Below the pieces are notes generated by a model. It was not told where the DNA came from and ran no database searches. It saw only the letters and a list, made by a program, of their open reading frames with translations. DNA of 64,000 nt from Chrysopilus asiliformis (Eukaryota > Arthropoda > Insecta > Diptera > Rhagionidae): positions 2,641,001-2,705,000 of the forward strand of contig OZ035961.1 of NCBI GenBank assembly GCA_964034945.1. Reading direction: 5' to 3'. This document shows positions 48,476-60,624 of this stretch, piece after piece. Each line of letters starts with the position of its first letter. Position 1 is the stretch's first letter. A program made the translations under genes and the position numbers.

Positions 48476-49831
48476 TATGATGATGATTCAGAGGATACAC
48501 TCTGCTAAAAAAAAGTTATTAATATTGTATATGTGCCTATTTGTACAATTTATAAGTAAACATTTCAAATAATGAACTTTTTAATTCGTCGATATCTACA
48601 TTTATGTAAATTATAAATTTTACTGTCTACACGTTTTAGCTTAATTAATAAAGTTTTACACAAAGCATTTTCAGATAAATACAATTTACAATCTTTTTTT
48701 CTTAAGAATTTTTGAAAACAAGGTTTATTAAACGAGAAAGGCACAGAAAATGGTTATTAAATGACATCGAAAGGATTGGAGGTATCCAAGAAGACAGAAA
48801 ATTGCAAAAGTAAAGGTTTCTATTTATAACAAAGTTGAAAAAACTAAAAATTGAAATTCCTTGTGATGTTCTCCACGTTTGCCACATACAAGTTAAGCTA
48901 ACAACTCTTATACTGAAATTAAAACTGAAAGCAGGAAAAAACTTCTTAGAGAAAGATACTTCTTTTTGAAGGTAGATATCCTAATAAACAGGTATGGGAA
49001 CCTCAATCAAAATGAGTTCTTTTACTAATAACAGAATTGTTTTGTGTAAAATACAAATATACGAGAACTCCACTGCGCGTAAAAGTGTTTCATTGTGCTC
49101 ACATATATAAGTACAATCATGAATATAGATGCATAATAAACTGTACACATCTTCAATATATTGTACTGAAAGAGGAATTATAAAAAAAAGTATTAAAGAC
49201 AGAATAAGTTTCTACTGTTATTGTGTTACACAAATCTCCGAATATATCACATAAACAACAAAGTTCAACTCCTTTAATTAAAAGCTCTCATCCTTTCGAC
49301 TGAGAAAGACTCCCTACCAAAGTTCTTTAATAACAGGACACTTTCTTCTATACATTTTAAGTATTGCCTTATTCTTCTATCTCCTTACATAACACTGAAT
49401 AAGGAAAAAGGAGGAGCCAGCCTCGGTTTAAATGGGACCGGATGGATAAATTCTGTTTCATTGCGAAATAATTTGACGTTAATTATTTATTAGTTTGTCT
49501 TGAATTTCTTGTGAAAAGTCTCATTCTTGCTACGTTCTATGAATTTTAATTTCTAATGGCGCACAGCGTGTATAAAAATACATTTCTCATCTTGGTCCAT
49601 AAATTTTTGATTAATAAACTATATTTATTATAGTAAGCTCAAAAAGAATAACCAAAAAGAATTGATTTTGATCTAATCTGCCTATTTTACAAAATTCACA
49701 AAAAAAGTTAAATAATAAAATACAGAATTTATATATCTTCAATTATTGCTCCTCTAGTATTGAAACAGCAAAGTTAACAGGTGTATTTAAATTACTAAAG
49801 CCACACAAAATACAATTGTTTTATTATGATA
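48476..49831. other. AT-rich intergenic, nothing recognised
   Basis: No gene or repeat ends identified. Confidence 0.5.
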
Positions 49832-50516
49832 CTAGCTTGCATACCCGTCGTTGCCAGGTTAAGTTTTTTCAAATTTTTATTTTTATTTTTTTGATAGTCT
49901 GTGTTGGAGCTAAACTTCAGGCCAATCGGCTCGGTAGTTTCGCCGCGAAAGGGTAACATAGAGGGAAAACTAAGTTTCGAGATGACTCTACCCCCTCCCC
50001 TAACCCTTCCATCTCTCGGGCTACTTTTTAATGGGCCTAATGGGTCTATGTTGGGGCTGGACCCCCGACGAATATCTATGCCAAATTTTAGGCCAATCGG
50101 CTCGGTAGTTTCGCCGCGAAAGGGTAACATAGAGGGAAAACTAAGTTTCGAGATGACTCTACCCCCTCCCCTTACCCTTCCATCTCTCGGGCTACTTTTT
50201 AATGGGTCTAATGGGTCTATGTTGGGGCTGGACCCCCGACGAATATCTATGCCAAATTTCAGGCCAATCGGTTCAGTAGTTTCCTCGCGAAAGAGTAACA
50301 TAGCGCAAAAACTAAGTTTCGAGATTACTTTACCCACTCCCCTTACCCCCCCCCCAGCTCTCGCGCTACTTTTCCTTATGCCTATGTTGGAACCAGAACT
50401 ACCACAAACACTCATGCCAAATTTCAAGTCAATCGGTTCAGCCATTTTTGCGTGAAAGAGGAACATACAGAAAGACAGACAGACAGACACCAACTCATTT
50501 TTATATATTAGTATGA
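49832..50516 (-). mobile_element. Helitron-like element H10
   Basis: Complete copy with four modules. Two middle modules (about 49914-50096 and 50097-50276) are almost identical, including the unusual GTTTCGCCGCG, so they arose by recent tandem duplication. Confidence 0.9.
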
Positions 50517-52179
50517 TTTTACTTCTTTTGATTGCTTATAAACCAGGCCTTTATAGAGAACGGAATAAAAATCTCTATATGAAAAGTTATAGTGGTTTTG
50601 AATGTCAATAACAACGTAGATTGTACTTAGCCATTGTTTAATATTCTCTATCCTAAATATCCTAAGAGCTTTGGAGTGTAATTGTATTTTTCGCTGTAAG
50701 TGCTTTCGGTTTGAAAAATAAGTGAAGGGATAAGGTTTATAGCACAGAAATAACAATGTTTTAACAATTGTGAAACAATAACAACTTTATGTGTCACCGG
50801 ATACAACTAAAATACCAGCCCCTTTTGGTAACTGTTATGAGACGGTGGTAATAATAAAACTTCATAGAAAACAGTAATTGCTTCAATTTGCTTCCAAAAC
50901 ACTTAAATCTCAAGTAGGTCGATTTTTGTGGTTTTACTTGGCCGCAGTACAATATTTTGTGCTGTATATAGAAATAATTCAAAACAAACGTACGTCGATG
51001 CACTACACTAGCAAAGCCCTTTTAAAAATGTCACTTATTCACCAAAGTGCTTTTATTTGCTGATATTTTATTCAGTTTGCTCCTTTCTTCCTTATTTTGA
51101 TTAATCGAATTTCCTTTGCCCCGTCGACATTTTATCAACTTAAAGCGTCTACGCAATACACGCACAGAAAAACAATCCCAACATTTTATTAACTTTGGTG
51201 TCGTAAATAAGTTCAAGATGTAGAGATAAGTTGATATATAGTTTTTCCCAAACATGTTTATCTTAATTCCTAGAGATATGATTGAATTTTGCTATTCTAA
51301 TTGTTATTAAACGGATCTTTTTTAAGGTAGAACAACTGACTTCATCAGTAATGGTTTTAATAGTTTATGAAGGATTTTTTTTTTCTTGTATGTTTTCAGT
51401 TTTCCGTTATGCCCATTAAACTTGTACCAAAAAAATTCTTATTAAATCCTAGATGCTTCTTCACTTCATTCGCTAATACATATATATATCATCATCTCGC
51501 AAAGCGTCATCATGTTAAACTGCAGCAGAGCTTTTCATTTCTTTCGAAAAGTCCATTCTGAAGAATAAAGAAACTAATATAAAATTAACAAAGGTAGGAT
51601 AAGCGCAAACAGAATCCGGGTCTAACTCAGTCCACCAGATATCCGTATATTTGACTTTATTTCAAGCAGCAGAAACCCTTCTAACACAAACATGTCCCCA
51701 ACTTCCATTTATAAGTATATATCTAGGATTCCTGTGTACACTACTCACTCATGATGAATGAGTTAAGATCGCATAAGTTAAGTAAGACATCACGAAGTTG
51801 AAAAGCACTTGTTAAAATATTAACAGATGTCCAAGAGTATGAACGCACGACATCATATTTTTTTCGTTTTTGATCCTTGGGCTTTAGTGGTAGTACAATA
51901 TCCTGTCTACCCACTGCACTCGTAATCTGCCAAGAGTACGATTTCTTTCATATATAAGTTAGAGGGGTGTGCATTGCCGTAAAATACCTCAATTTCAAGC
52001 GTGAAAATGAACTCTCAATTGAAATAAAGATTTTTATATCAGAAAAATACTTTCCACTTAGATATTTAAAAAATTTAAAAAAATTTTGAAAGACAAACTT
52101 TCATTTTTAAAAAAATATTCGGAAAAGAACAAAAATAGTTTTTTTTGGTTCCTCGTTTGGTTCCGACAAACTGCAATTT
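50517..52179. other. AT-rich intergenic, nothing recognised
   Basis: No gene or repeat ends identified between Helitron-like H10 and H11. Confidence 0.5.
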
Positions 52180-52620
52180 TGCATACCCGTCGTTGCCGGG
52201 TTAAGTTTTTCAAATTCTTTTTTTTATGGTGTATGTTGGAGCTAAACTTCAGGCCAATCGGTTCAATAGTTTCCCCGCGAAAGGGTAACATAGAGGAAGA
52301 GCTAAGTTTCGAGATCACTTTACCCCCTACCCTTACTCCCCCACCTCTCGGGTTACTTTTTAATGGGTCTAAAATTTATGCCAAATTTCAGGCCAATCGG
52401 TTCAGTAGTTTCCCGCAAAAGAGTCTCATAGCGCAAAAACTAAGTTACGAAATCACTTTACCCCCTCCCTTTACTGCCCCCACCCGCGCTACTTTTCCGT
52501 ATGCCTATGTTGGAACCAGAACTACCACAAACACTCATGCCAAATTTCAAGTCAATCGGTTCAGCCGTTTTTGCGTGTTAGAGGAACAGACAGACAGGCA
52601 GACGCCAACTCATTTTTATA
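52180..52620 (-). mobile_element. Helitron-like element H11, truncated both ends
   Basis: Hairpin end present but GCAAGCTAG is cut to GCAAAA; the other end stops at ATGAG and runs straight into a CATACGGG repeat. One module is partly deleted. Confidence 0.75.
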
Positions 52621-52977
52621 CCCGTATGGTGAAACCAAAGGGTAGGTATAATAGATTTGCCTTACCGTTTGTAACGCCAAGATCCCGTCATCACACACAA
52701 AAATGAATTACACCAGTGTGTTTAGAATGATAAAAAAAAGTTGAATTTAGCATGTCCGTCCGTCTGTCCGTCCGTCTTTGGCGCGGATTGCGGGCGTACG
52801 GATTGAGCTAGAGACTTGAAATTTTGCACAGATCCGTTTTTCGTAAAATGCGAGGCTAAGTTCGTTAATGGGCAAAAATGGACCATTAGGGGGGGGGGGG
52901 GGGGGGGTACCCCCCATACGAACGAAAACATTTATTGTGAATATCTCAAAAACGGTGCATCTTAACAAAAAAGTCCA
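52621..52977. repeat. CATACGGG repeat family, copy 3, truncated
   Basis: Joined on the left to a truncated Helitron-like copy and cut on the right by a TTAA-type MITE fragment. Contains a 19-base G run (52889-52907) where other copies have shorter G tracts. Confidence 0.65.
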
Positions 52978-53223
52978 ACAAAAAAACGCTTACTCCGCTA
53001 GTATACACTGGGAAAAAATGCAAAAATCATTTCTGTACTTTGTGAGTTACCAGTGAACACAAGATCAATACAGACAAAAACGAACGAATCGAATAAAATA
53101 TAACGGACAAAAAAAACCCCCCTTTGTACCGCACGAGCGACTGCACTCAACCATGGAGTTTGAGAAACTGACGGTAATGATAATAGTGGGTGTACACCGG
53201 TGACTCACATGGTAGCCAACGTG
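52978..53223. mobile_element. TTAA-type MITE family B, copy 2, left end missing
   Basis: Matches 42547-42765 but begins inside the element, fused to the CATACGGG repeat. The right end GGTAGCCAACGTG is followed by TTAA (53224-53227). It carries an insertion of about 20 bp after AAAAACGAA relative to copy 1. Confidence 0.75.
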
Positions 53224-53227
53224 TTAA

Positions 53228-54247
53228 GGCGGCAAGGGTACCAGAGCCGTCTCTGCTTTAACAACTGACTCTCCTACCTCTTATTCCACCTTCAAGCAGT
53301 CTCAAGATTCAGGTCAAGCTACTCCACGGTTTTCTCCTGCAAGGATCACAAACAAACGCAGACCCTCGTTGCGCAGTGCGCACATGGAAATCGCGCAGAT
53401 TAAAAATTTCTACAAAGTTATGGCCGCGATCAAACTTTGGTAATAAAAACCTAATCATCACATAAAGAGCATACAAAAAATTTGAATTCTTTATTTGAAA
53501 TTTCATTAAAATTTAGAGAGAAATAAGGAATTTAAATGGCTGCCAACAATTCAACATTTAGTCAAGTCTTATATTTCGAGTTACAATTGATCAATCAATG
53601 CAAAGCGACAAAAAGAAAAGCACTCCCATCCCATCAACTCAAGGTGCCAGGTAAGCACACCCATCCCAGGCAATCATCGACTTTAAAATAAAACAAAATA
53701 TTGACTTAGCGGCAAAAGATAAAAACAGCCCGAATGCTCAAATCCTTGTAGGTTGCGTCGACATGAAAACTCTTATGATCATTTCAGCTCATTGTGGCAT
53801 TCAGATTTCTGTTTGCTTTAAAAGACCACCCAAACTGAGGCTTCTATGTGCAAACTTTTAGAACCATTTTTTTTTTGTAACTATGATTTTGTATTTAAAA
53901 AAAAATAATTCGCTGATTGCACAATTTATGGTAATGCTCCCACAAGATTCATAATCGTTATACTAAATTATGTAATTTCATGCAAGCTTACAAAAAAGAT
54001 GCAATTTTATAATATTATGATGTCCAAGAATATGTAGCTTTAGGCTATTAAAATTTTAATTTATTTTCATCACGTGATGTATCTAAATTGTAATATGAAC
54101 TATACAGAGAACCTGATAAAAACCAATAAAGTCCGTAAGCCAAAAAAATTTTTAATAAAAAAAATTATTACACAAAATGTCTGACTAAAAGTAAAAAGAC
54201 AAAAATACTGCTGGGATTTTGAGTGTGACGGGATAGTAAAAACAACT
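53228..54247. other. Intergenic, nothing recognised
   Basis: 53230-53410 is less AT-rich than the surroundings, but no protein or RNA was recognised. Confidence 0.4.
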
Positions 54248-54250
54248 TTA

Positions 54251-54630
54251 AGGTGCCGCTCCACATGAGAATAAATACGCGAGTAACTCTCAAAAACTCT
54301 CGAGAGTTACTTGCTGAAGGTTGTCAATTTGAGAGTTAATTTAGGCGATTTTTCTCTTTTCAAGACCAATATCTAGATTTTTTTGACATCTTGCTTTGGC
54401 GAGTTCTCAAGAGCAACTAGCGAAATTCAAACGCCGTTCGCATATGGCGAGCAACTCTCCGAGAATAGGTGCGTGTCGACTGGAGAGTAGAATCACTTTT
54501 GACAGCTCGCAGAAACTAGCTCGCGAGTTTTTGCGAGTTTCTGCGAGCGACTCTCAGAGACGTGTCCATTTGCGAGTGGCTGCTATCGAGAGGTTCTCGC
54601 CGGTATTTACTTTCATGTGGAGCGGCACCT
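54251..54630. mobile_element. TWA-target MITE family M, copy 2
   Basis: 380-bp copy of the element at 4237, inserted in the opposite orientation and flanked by TTA at 54248-54250 and 54631-54633. A ~25-bp deficit relative to copy 1 lies inside. It again sits beside modular-repeat sequence, which continues to 54857. Confidence 0.8.
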
Positions 54631-54633
54631 TTA

Positions 54634-54857
54634 GCCTTGCCATTTGCGAGAAACGCAATTATACAAAATTTCAAGACTCTAGCTCAATGCTATCAAAAGT
54701 TATGGTGAAGGACGGACATACGAATGGACAGACACACAGACGGTCGAACATGCGGAAATCAAAATCTTCACAAATACTTGGTGTAGTTTGTGGTGTCCGA
54801 CGATTGGTTCGATGCGTTACAAACGGTATACTAAATCTAATATACTCCTATATGATA
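54634..54857 (+). repeat. Modular repeat fragment (GCGTTACAAAYGG type)
   Basis: Follows MITE M copy 2. Contains GAAACGCAATTATACAAAAT, the GGACAGACACACAGACGG tract and ends GTTACAAACGGTATACTAAA, abutting Helitron-like H12. Confidence 0.6.
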
Positions 54858-54859
54858 TA

Positions 54860-55180
54860 CTGGCTTGCATACCCGTCGTTGCTGGGCTAAAGTTTTTTGT
54901 ATTATACGTTTTAGAATACCGAAAATACGGGAAAGAAATTTTGAGAAGAATCTTTTCCTTGTAGGACTTTCGATTTCGAATTAGTCTAACATCACATTCA
55001 TGATCAGCGATCCCGAAAATCCAAAAATATCAATTTTTCCCAGAGAAAATGGAAAAAATAATATTAGGTTATCCTTGCAGGTAATTCGGTTTCGAATTTT
55101 CAAATTGTAACACTGGATTCGTGATCAGCGACCCTGAAAACTCTTAATGCAGTGGATTTTCATATTCAGTGGTTTTTCAT
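54860..55180 (-). mobile_element. Helitron-like element H12, second subfamily
   Basis: End reads GCAAGCCAG (a CTAG variant) with the hairpin, then TTTAGAATACCG and two modules of the CAGCGA(T/C)CC(C/T)GAAAA type rather than the main body. The far end near 55180 is not defined. Confidence 0.6.
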
Positions 55181-55358
55181 ATTTTCGGTAACTTTAATTC
55201 GCATAAAATAATAATTTCAGGATTCTCCGGAACGTTGTCAAATTGAGGTTTCGGGTAATCGAGAATAACAGAAGAAAATAGTAAAGCTGCTAAAGAAGGA
55301 AAAATCTGCATCTGTCCGTGATGTGGGGGAAAAAAATGAAATACTACTTGAGTTTTAA

Positions 55359-55577
55359 CCCTTAATTGATGAGGTGGGTCCAGTGGACCCACATTGACTT
55401 TTCTCTCTTTGCTATTTATCATGTTTTCAGCACAGTGACTCTGAAATCTTCAGTACCTTCATACAGTATGGTATTGTATGCCGAGTTAAAAGCACGGATT
55501 TGGTATGTGATTAGAACAAGTCCATTGGAAACCAGCTCATCATTTACGCATATGATTTTCACCTCATAAATTAAGGG
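55359..55577. mobile_element. TTAA-type MITE family E
   Basis: 219 bp between TTAA at 55355-55358 and 55578-55581, ends CCCTTAATT(GATGAGGT) / near-complement. A GTGGGTCCAGTGGACCCAC palindrome lies directly inside the left end. Confidence 0.85.
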
Positions 55578-55581
55578 TTAA

Positions 55582-56744
55582 TTTAATAGAAAGGTATTTT
55601 TTAAGTATTAAAAAAATGAAAGCACTAGTATATTTTTTTCCAGCACTCTCAACCAATATAAGACGATTTGTCTACTTGGGTTCAATCAGCACTAAGGTGT
55701 ATATTAGGGCAAATTTCTCAAATAAATTTTTGAGTTTTAAAGAGGGCAAATATTTCTTATTCAGTCCTTACACAAATTACTCTGAACTGTATTTTAATTG
55801 ATGTCGATTTAATCAATTTTTAACGTGAATATTTCAATTAGCTTCATTCAATTAGTATAATTTTTTCTTTTGTCTAATTTTGCTCTTCTATTTCAAAGTT
55901 TGTAGAATTCCTTTTTTTTTATCAGATTCAACCGCAAGATTTTATACCATGAATTTATCGGACATTTCAAGGGTTACTCAACCAAACTGATTTCATTTCT
56001 TTTCTGATTATTCAATTTACACTCGTTAATGATGACCGAAGAAAAATGTCTTCGATGATTTGCATTTTAATTCGATTGGGGAAACTTTTCGTGGAGAAAA
56101 CGATCAGCAATAAGGTACCAATTAGTTGATTATTAGAATAAAATAATGTTATGCGGATTTGAGAAAAATGTTGTTAAGTGAATCATTTATTTGTGAAATG
56201 ACAAGATAATATCAAATGCGACTGAAATGAAATAATGCTGTCTTTGTTGACTAGTTTTTTCAAAGTTTATCGCCTATGGCTGTAAATTCAAATTTTCCAT
56301 TGCATTAAGCTGCCCATAACAAGGCACCGAGAGAAATTTTCAACTGATAAGATAAGAAGAATATGGTCGGAAAAACTATGGTCGGAGATTTTTTATCTCG
56401 TCTTGTAAAAGCCAGTAAAATGTTGGATTTATTTATGGATAATAGTGTAAACACATTTAAAATGAATTTGACAATTATCCTATTGTTACCAATTCTAAGA
56501 ATCATATTAAGTCACCGAACTCTATCAGTTTGTTATATTATCTCCCATTTTTATCAACATAGATCGTAATACCTCATTACTTAGCCATATTTAAATCTCG
56601 TTTAATTTTAATATATTTCAAACTAAAAATTTAACGCATTTTTCTACCCTGTAAAAACATTATACTATATGTAGTTACGTAAGTGACCCGTACGGATAAA
56701 AAGAAATGATTTTTTTTAGATACAGCGAAGAATTTAGAAATAAG
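55582..56744. other. AT-rich intergenic, nothing recognised
   Basis: No gene or repeat ends identified. Confidence 0.5.
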
Positions 56745-56997
56745 TTGGAGCTAAACTTCAGGTCAATCGGCTCGGTAGTTTCCCCGCGAAAGAGTAACAT
56801 AGCGCAAAAACTAAGTTTCGAAATCACTTTACCTCCTCCCCTTACTCCCCCCACCCCTCGCGCTACTTTTCCGTATGCCTATGTTGGAACCAGAACAACC
56901 ACAGACACTAATGCCAAATTTCAAGTCAATCAGTTCAGCCGTTTTTGCGTGAAAAAGGAACAGACAGACACCAACTCATTTTTATATATTAGTGTGA
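56745..56997 (-). mobile_element. Helitron-like element H13, hairpin end missing
   Basis: Retains two modules and the TCACACTAATATATAAAAAT start, reading on the minus strand, but stops before the poly-T and hairpin. Confidence 0.75.
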
Positions 56998-57810
56998 TAT
57001 GATTACTTTAAACTAAAAATTTATTAACTCGAGTCATGCAATACCGAGACACAAATAAATCGCACACACATTACCTTTAAAATATGTAAATTTAACTAAG
57101 GAGAAGGATTTCACTGATTTAAACGAAGCATTGACTGTCACAATCGGCACGAGATAAGTTTAAACAAAACAAACCGTCGATAGTATAAAAGACAATTTCA
57201 AGGCCAAGGACACACTTAATTTTTACTGTCAATATTCAACAGAGTGTGGAGCATTCGGGCAACAACAACAACAACAGTAACAACAAGAAATGACTACACT
57301 TCTTCATAATACATACCTTAGCTAAGGATGAAAAGCGAAAAGTGTGTTTCATCCAACTGTAGAGCCGACGACTACCCCGCAGTATGAACCGTCGATAAGA
57401 AAAGCAAATTGGGGGAAGTGGGGACCTTTTTGAAGGTTTGGTAAGCAAAGTCTTCCTACGTTCCAAGGCTTTTTTTTACTTAGGCATTTGGTTATTTGTA
57501 AAGCTCCCCGTAGCAAAATAAATAGCAAAAAAAAAGAAAAAAACGCGAAGCATGGAAATCATTACCAAATATTTGGAAAAGGATATTTGCCTCAAATACA
57601 AATAGACGACACTTTACCTTAAAAGAATGTTCTATTGGATGGTTGAACAAGTAAGTTAATTACGAATTCACTTCGTTTTGTTTTTTTTAGCTCTTATTGC
57701 AAAAGCACAAGAAACATTTAAAAAATTCCCAGACTAATCTGTATCGTCAATTGCAGAAAAAATGTGTGGTTCACATTTATGTATTCGGGCCAGAAAAACT
57801 AAAAAGTTGA
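56998..57810. other. Intergenic, nothing recognised
   Basis: A (CAA)n-like run lies at 57260-57290. No supported gene. Confidence 0.4.
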
Positions 57811-58752
57811 TCATACTAATATATAAAAATGAGTTGGTGTCTGTCTGTCTGTCTGTTCCTCTTTCACGCAAAAACGGCTGAACCGATTGACTTGAAATTT
57901 GGCATGAGTGTCTGTGGTAGCTCTGGTTCCAACATACGCATACGGAAAAGTAGCGCGAGGGGTAGGGGGAGTAAGGAGAGGGGGTAAAGTGATTTCGAAA
58001 CTTAAGCTCGGTTTAGACGAGACAAGTAACTTGCGGCAAGTAGACGTAAATACACGCGATTTGACCTAGTGTGCGACGCTCGCATATGTGTGAGAATACT
58101 TGCCGCTCTCTCGAAAATAATAGAAAGCCATTCTATTTTTGTGGCAAGTAAAAACCAATACAAGAACATGGAACCGTGTACACAAGAGGTGGTTTTATGT
58201 GTGTGTGTTTCGGTTCATTTTATATTTGCTGCTTTGCCAGAAAACGTCGTAACATTTTAAGGAAAAAACGACACGGGTATAACAAACTCGTCGGCAACAA
58301 ACAGTTTTAGGTCGAAATTCGCAAATTTTTCCACAAAAAAGAGTCGTGATATTTTTTCTCAGAAAATTTTAGGTTATGTTTTCCTTCGGCTGTCATTCTA
58401 CTTGAAATGATTTACTTGAAACGTGTAAACTAAGCAAACTACTTGCCTCTCTTTACTTGCCCCAAGTTACTTGTCTCATCTAAACCGAGCTTTAGTTTTT
58501 GCGCTAAGTTACTCTTTCGCGGGGAAACTACTGAACCCATTGGCCTGAAATTTGGCATAAATTTTAGACCCATTAAAAAGTAACCCGAGAGGTGGGGGAG
58601 TAAGGGGAGGGGGTAAAGTGATCTCGAAACTTAGCTCTATGTTACCCTTTCGCGGGGAAACTACCGAGCCGATTGGCCTGAAGTTTAGCTCCAACATAGA
58701 CCATAAAAAAATTGAAAAAACTTAACGCGGCAACGACGGGTATGCAAGCTAG
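57811..58752 (+). mobile_element. Helitron-like element H14 with nested MITE
   Basis: TC start after A, CTAG end before T. Split after GAAACTTA by a 487-bp MITE; the Helitron sequence resumes at TTAGTTTTTGCGC. Otherwise three modules. Confidence 0.88.
58005..58491. mobile_element. TWA-target MITE nested in H14
   Basis: 487 bp with ~29-bp ends AGCTCGGTTTAGACGAGACA / near-complement, TTA at 58002-58004 and 58492-58494. Boundaries are proved by other Helitron copies, where CTTAGTTTTTGC is continuous. No transposase. Confidence 0.92.
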
Positions 58753-59728
58753 TTACAAATAAATTACTAATCTATATATTTTTTCAAAGTTTTGACAATA
58801 CATAAATATACCTTATTAGGTTTATTTCCCAAAAAAAAAATTGCTGTCGTACAACAATTATCACACAAGCTGCACAAAATTCTGGAAGTACGTCAATCAT
58901 TCATTAATCTTGGAATAATTTTTCATTCAACGACCCATAAAAACTAGTATAGATTTGCCAGGCATTTGCACTTGTTTAGAAAATCTCAAACAAATCCTGA
59001 ATGACATTTTGATGTGGTTTAGTATATTTATAATACAATATCAGACGATATTTTTTTTTTCTTCTTTGTTTCATCGGCCACTTGCTAACGCATATGATTG
59101 CATTGAATTTGATTGCTGTAGCCACAAACACCCTCCTTGTCTGAATTTCGTATTTGGAAACAGTTTAACAGAGTGGTGTAACAATGAGAACAACACCAAC
59201 AGCGTAATGTTTTAAAATCTCCTGAATCCGGTTAGAAGGGCTTCACCACCCCTTTACTATACAAATAATAATGTGACGCTTATTGTGACAATTATTTTAT
59301 TGCCCTTTGTTCAGATTGTCGGGGGTTGACGAGTATTTCCCATATATGAAAAGTCCTCCACTGCCACTGATGTTGCCACTGACAAGGGCAGTTTTAATAT
59401 AGAGGGTGGATAAAAGCGAATTCACAACTAAAATATAAAAAAAAAAAAAATATTATTTGAGGTCGTGTTGATATGCCGTTTGCTCTTGCTATTGGCATGT
59501 AATTTTCCCCTTTTTATCTGACCCAATTGCGAGCATATGTGAAAATAAGCCGTGACAAATGGCTCAATTTACTCGATCCGTTTGGGTTGTAGCTGCCAGA
59601 TAAACTAACTTTTATTGGTACTATATGATATGTATTTAAACTTTTAAGTAGAAAATAGAGCTAATGTAAAAATAATAAAATAACTAATTAATACGCACTA
59701 TATGTCTTATAGTTTTTTTTTTCTTATT
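58753..59728. other. AT-rich intergenic, nothing recognised
   Basis: Several short frames on the plus strand, none with recognisable motifs. Confidence 0.4.
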
Positions 59729-59730
59729 CA

Positions 59731-59964
59731 GGGCACCAATCATGTATTCCGACGCGTCTCTGTCTTTCGACATCGACGCAGCTTTTAACTCTTGACTTCG
59801 CCATATCAGCATCTTCAAATTTCCTGGAGTGACAGTCAGAATCACGTTTCGATTCATAGTGACGATTCCGCGAAATGTCAAGCTGCAGATATGGCGAAGT
59901 CAAGAGTTAAAAGCTGCGTCGAAGTCGAAAGACAGAGACGTGTCGGAATACATGATTGGTGCCC
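59731..59964. mobile_element. Foldback element family F, copy 3
   Basis: Intact 234-bp copy in the same arrangement as copy 2, but with the two central halves swapped, so it lies in the opposite orientation. Arms agree almost base for base with the other copies, suggesting fairly recent spread or strong arm-to-arm correction. Confidence 0.85.
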
Positions 59965-60624
59965 AGATTCTTTGATTTTTTTTTAGGACAAAAATCCTTT
60001 ATATCGAACAAGGAATGTAATTTCTAATTGTTTAGAAATTTTTTATGTTTAAACGACAGGAACTAATCCGGTTTACATTTGTTTAGATACTCTTCGTAAA
60101 CCACGTTGATCTTATATATATATATAATAATTATTGCACTAAGATGAGAGGCCTGAGGATACAATTAAACATCAATTTCATCTGCGAGACTAACTAATCA
60201 TCCCATCGTGTGGGACAAGTCGTCAAAATGTCAACAAACATCTTTGACAAAATAGAGTGTACCATTAACACTGAAAGCTACCTCGAAATGAAACGGAACG
60301 AGTGTAAAATGCAAACATGTACACAAATACCGGAAGAATTTTTCGTCATTGATTTTTTATTTTGCTCCGTTTTCCAGCTTACTTCAAGCTTCAAGGATCC
60401 ACATTTTTGCAGGAAAAATAAACTCTCTGGATAAACAATTCAATAGCGAACGAACACCGGAGGTAGTACCTCTAGGGCGCCATTTCCGCTTTCTATCAAA
60501 CTTCAGTCAGCTTTCCAGTATTTGTGTGACTTTTCCTCGCCTCGCTGTTTTTTTTTTATTCCTTTATTTTCAAACATCGGGGAAAAATTGGAAGAACAAC
60601 CAGCTAAAGCAGAGAAAATGAACA
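59965..60624. other. Intergenic, nothing recognised
   Basis: Contains a short TATATATATATATA run near 60114-60126. No supported gene. Confidence 0.4.

Noticed and set aside
49795..50493. Long frames on both strands with repeated RGETTEPIGLKFG / PRKGNIEGKLSFE peptides
   Set aside because: They are translations of Helitron modules, which recur in the same frames in many copies (e.g. 14436, 42699, 62506); no Rep or helicase motif.
60110..60130. TATATA run as a promoter TATA box
   Set aside because: Microsatellite context and no downstream gene.
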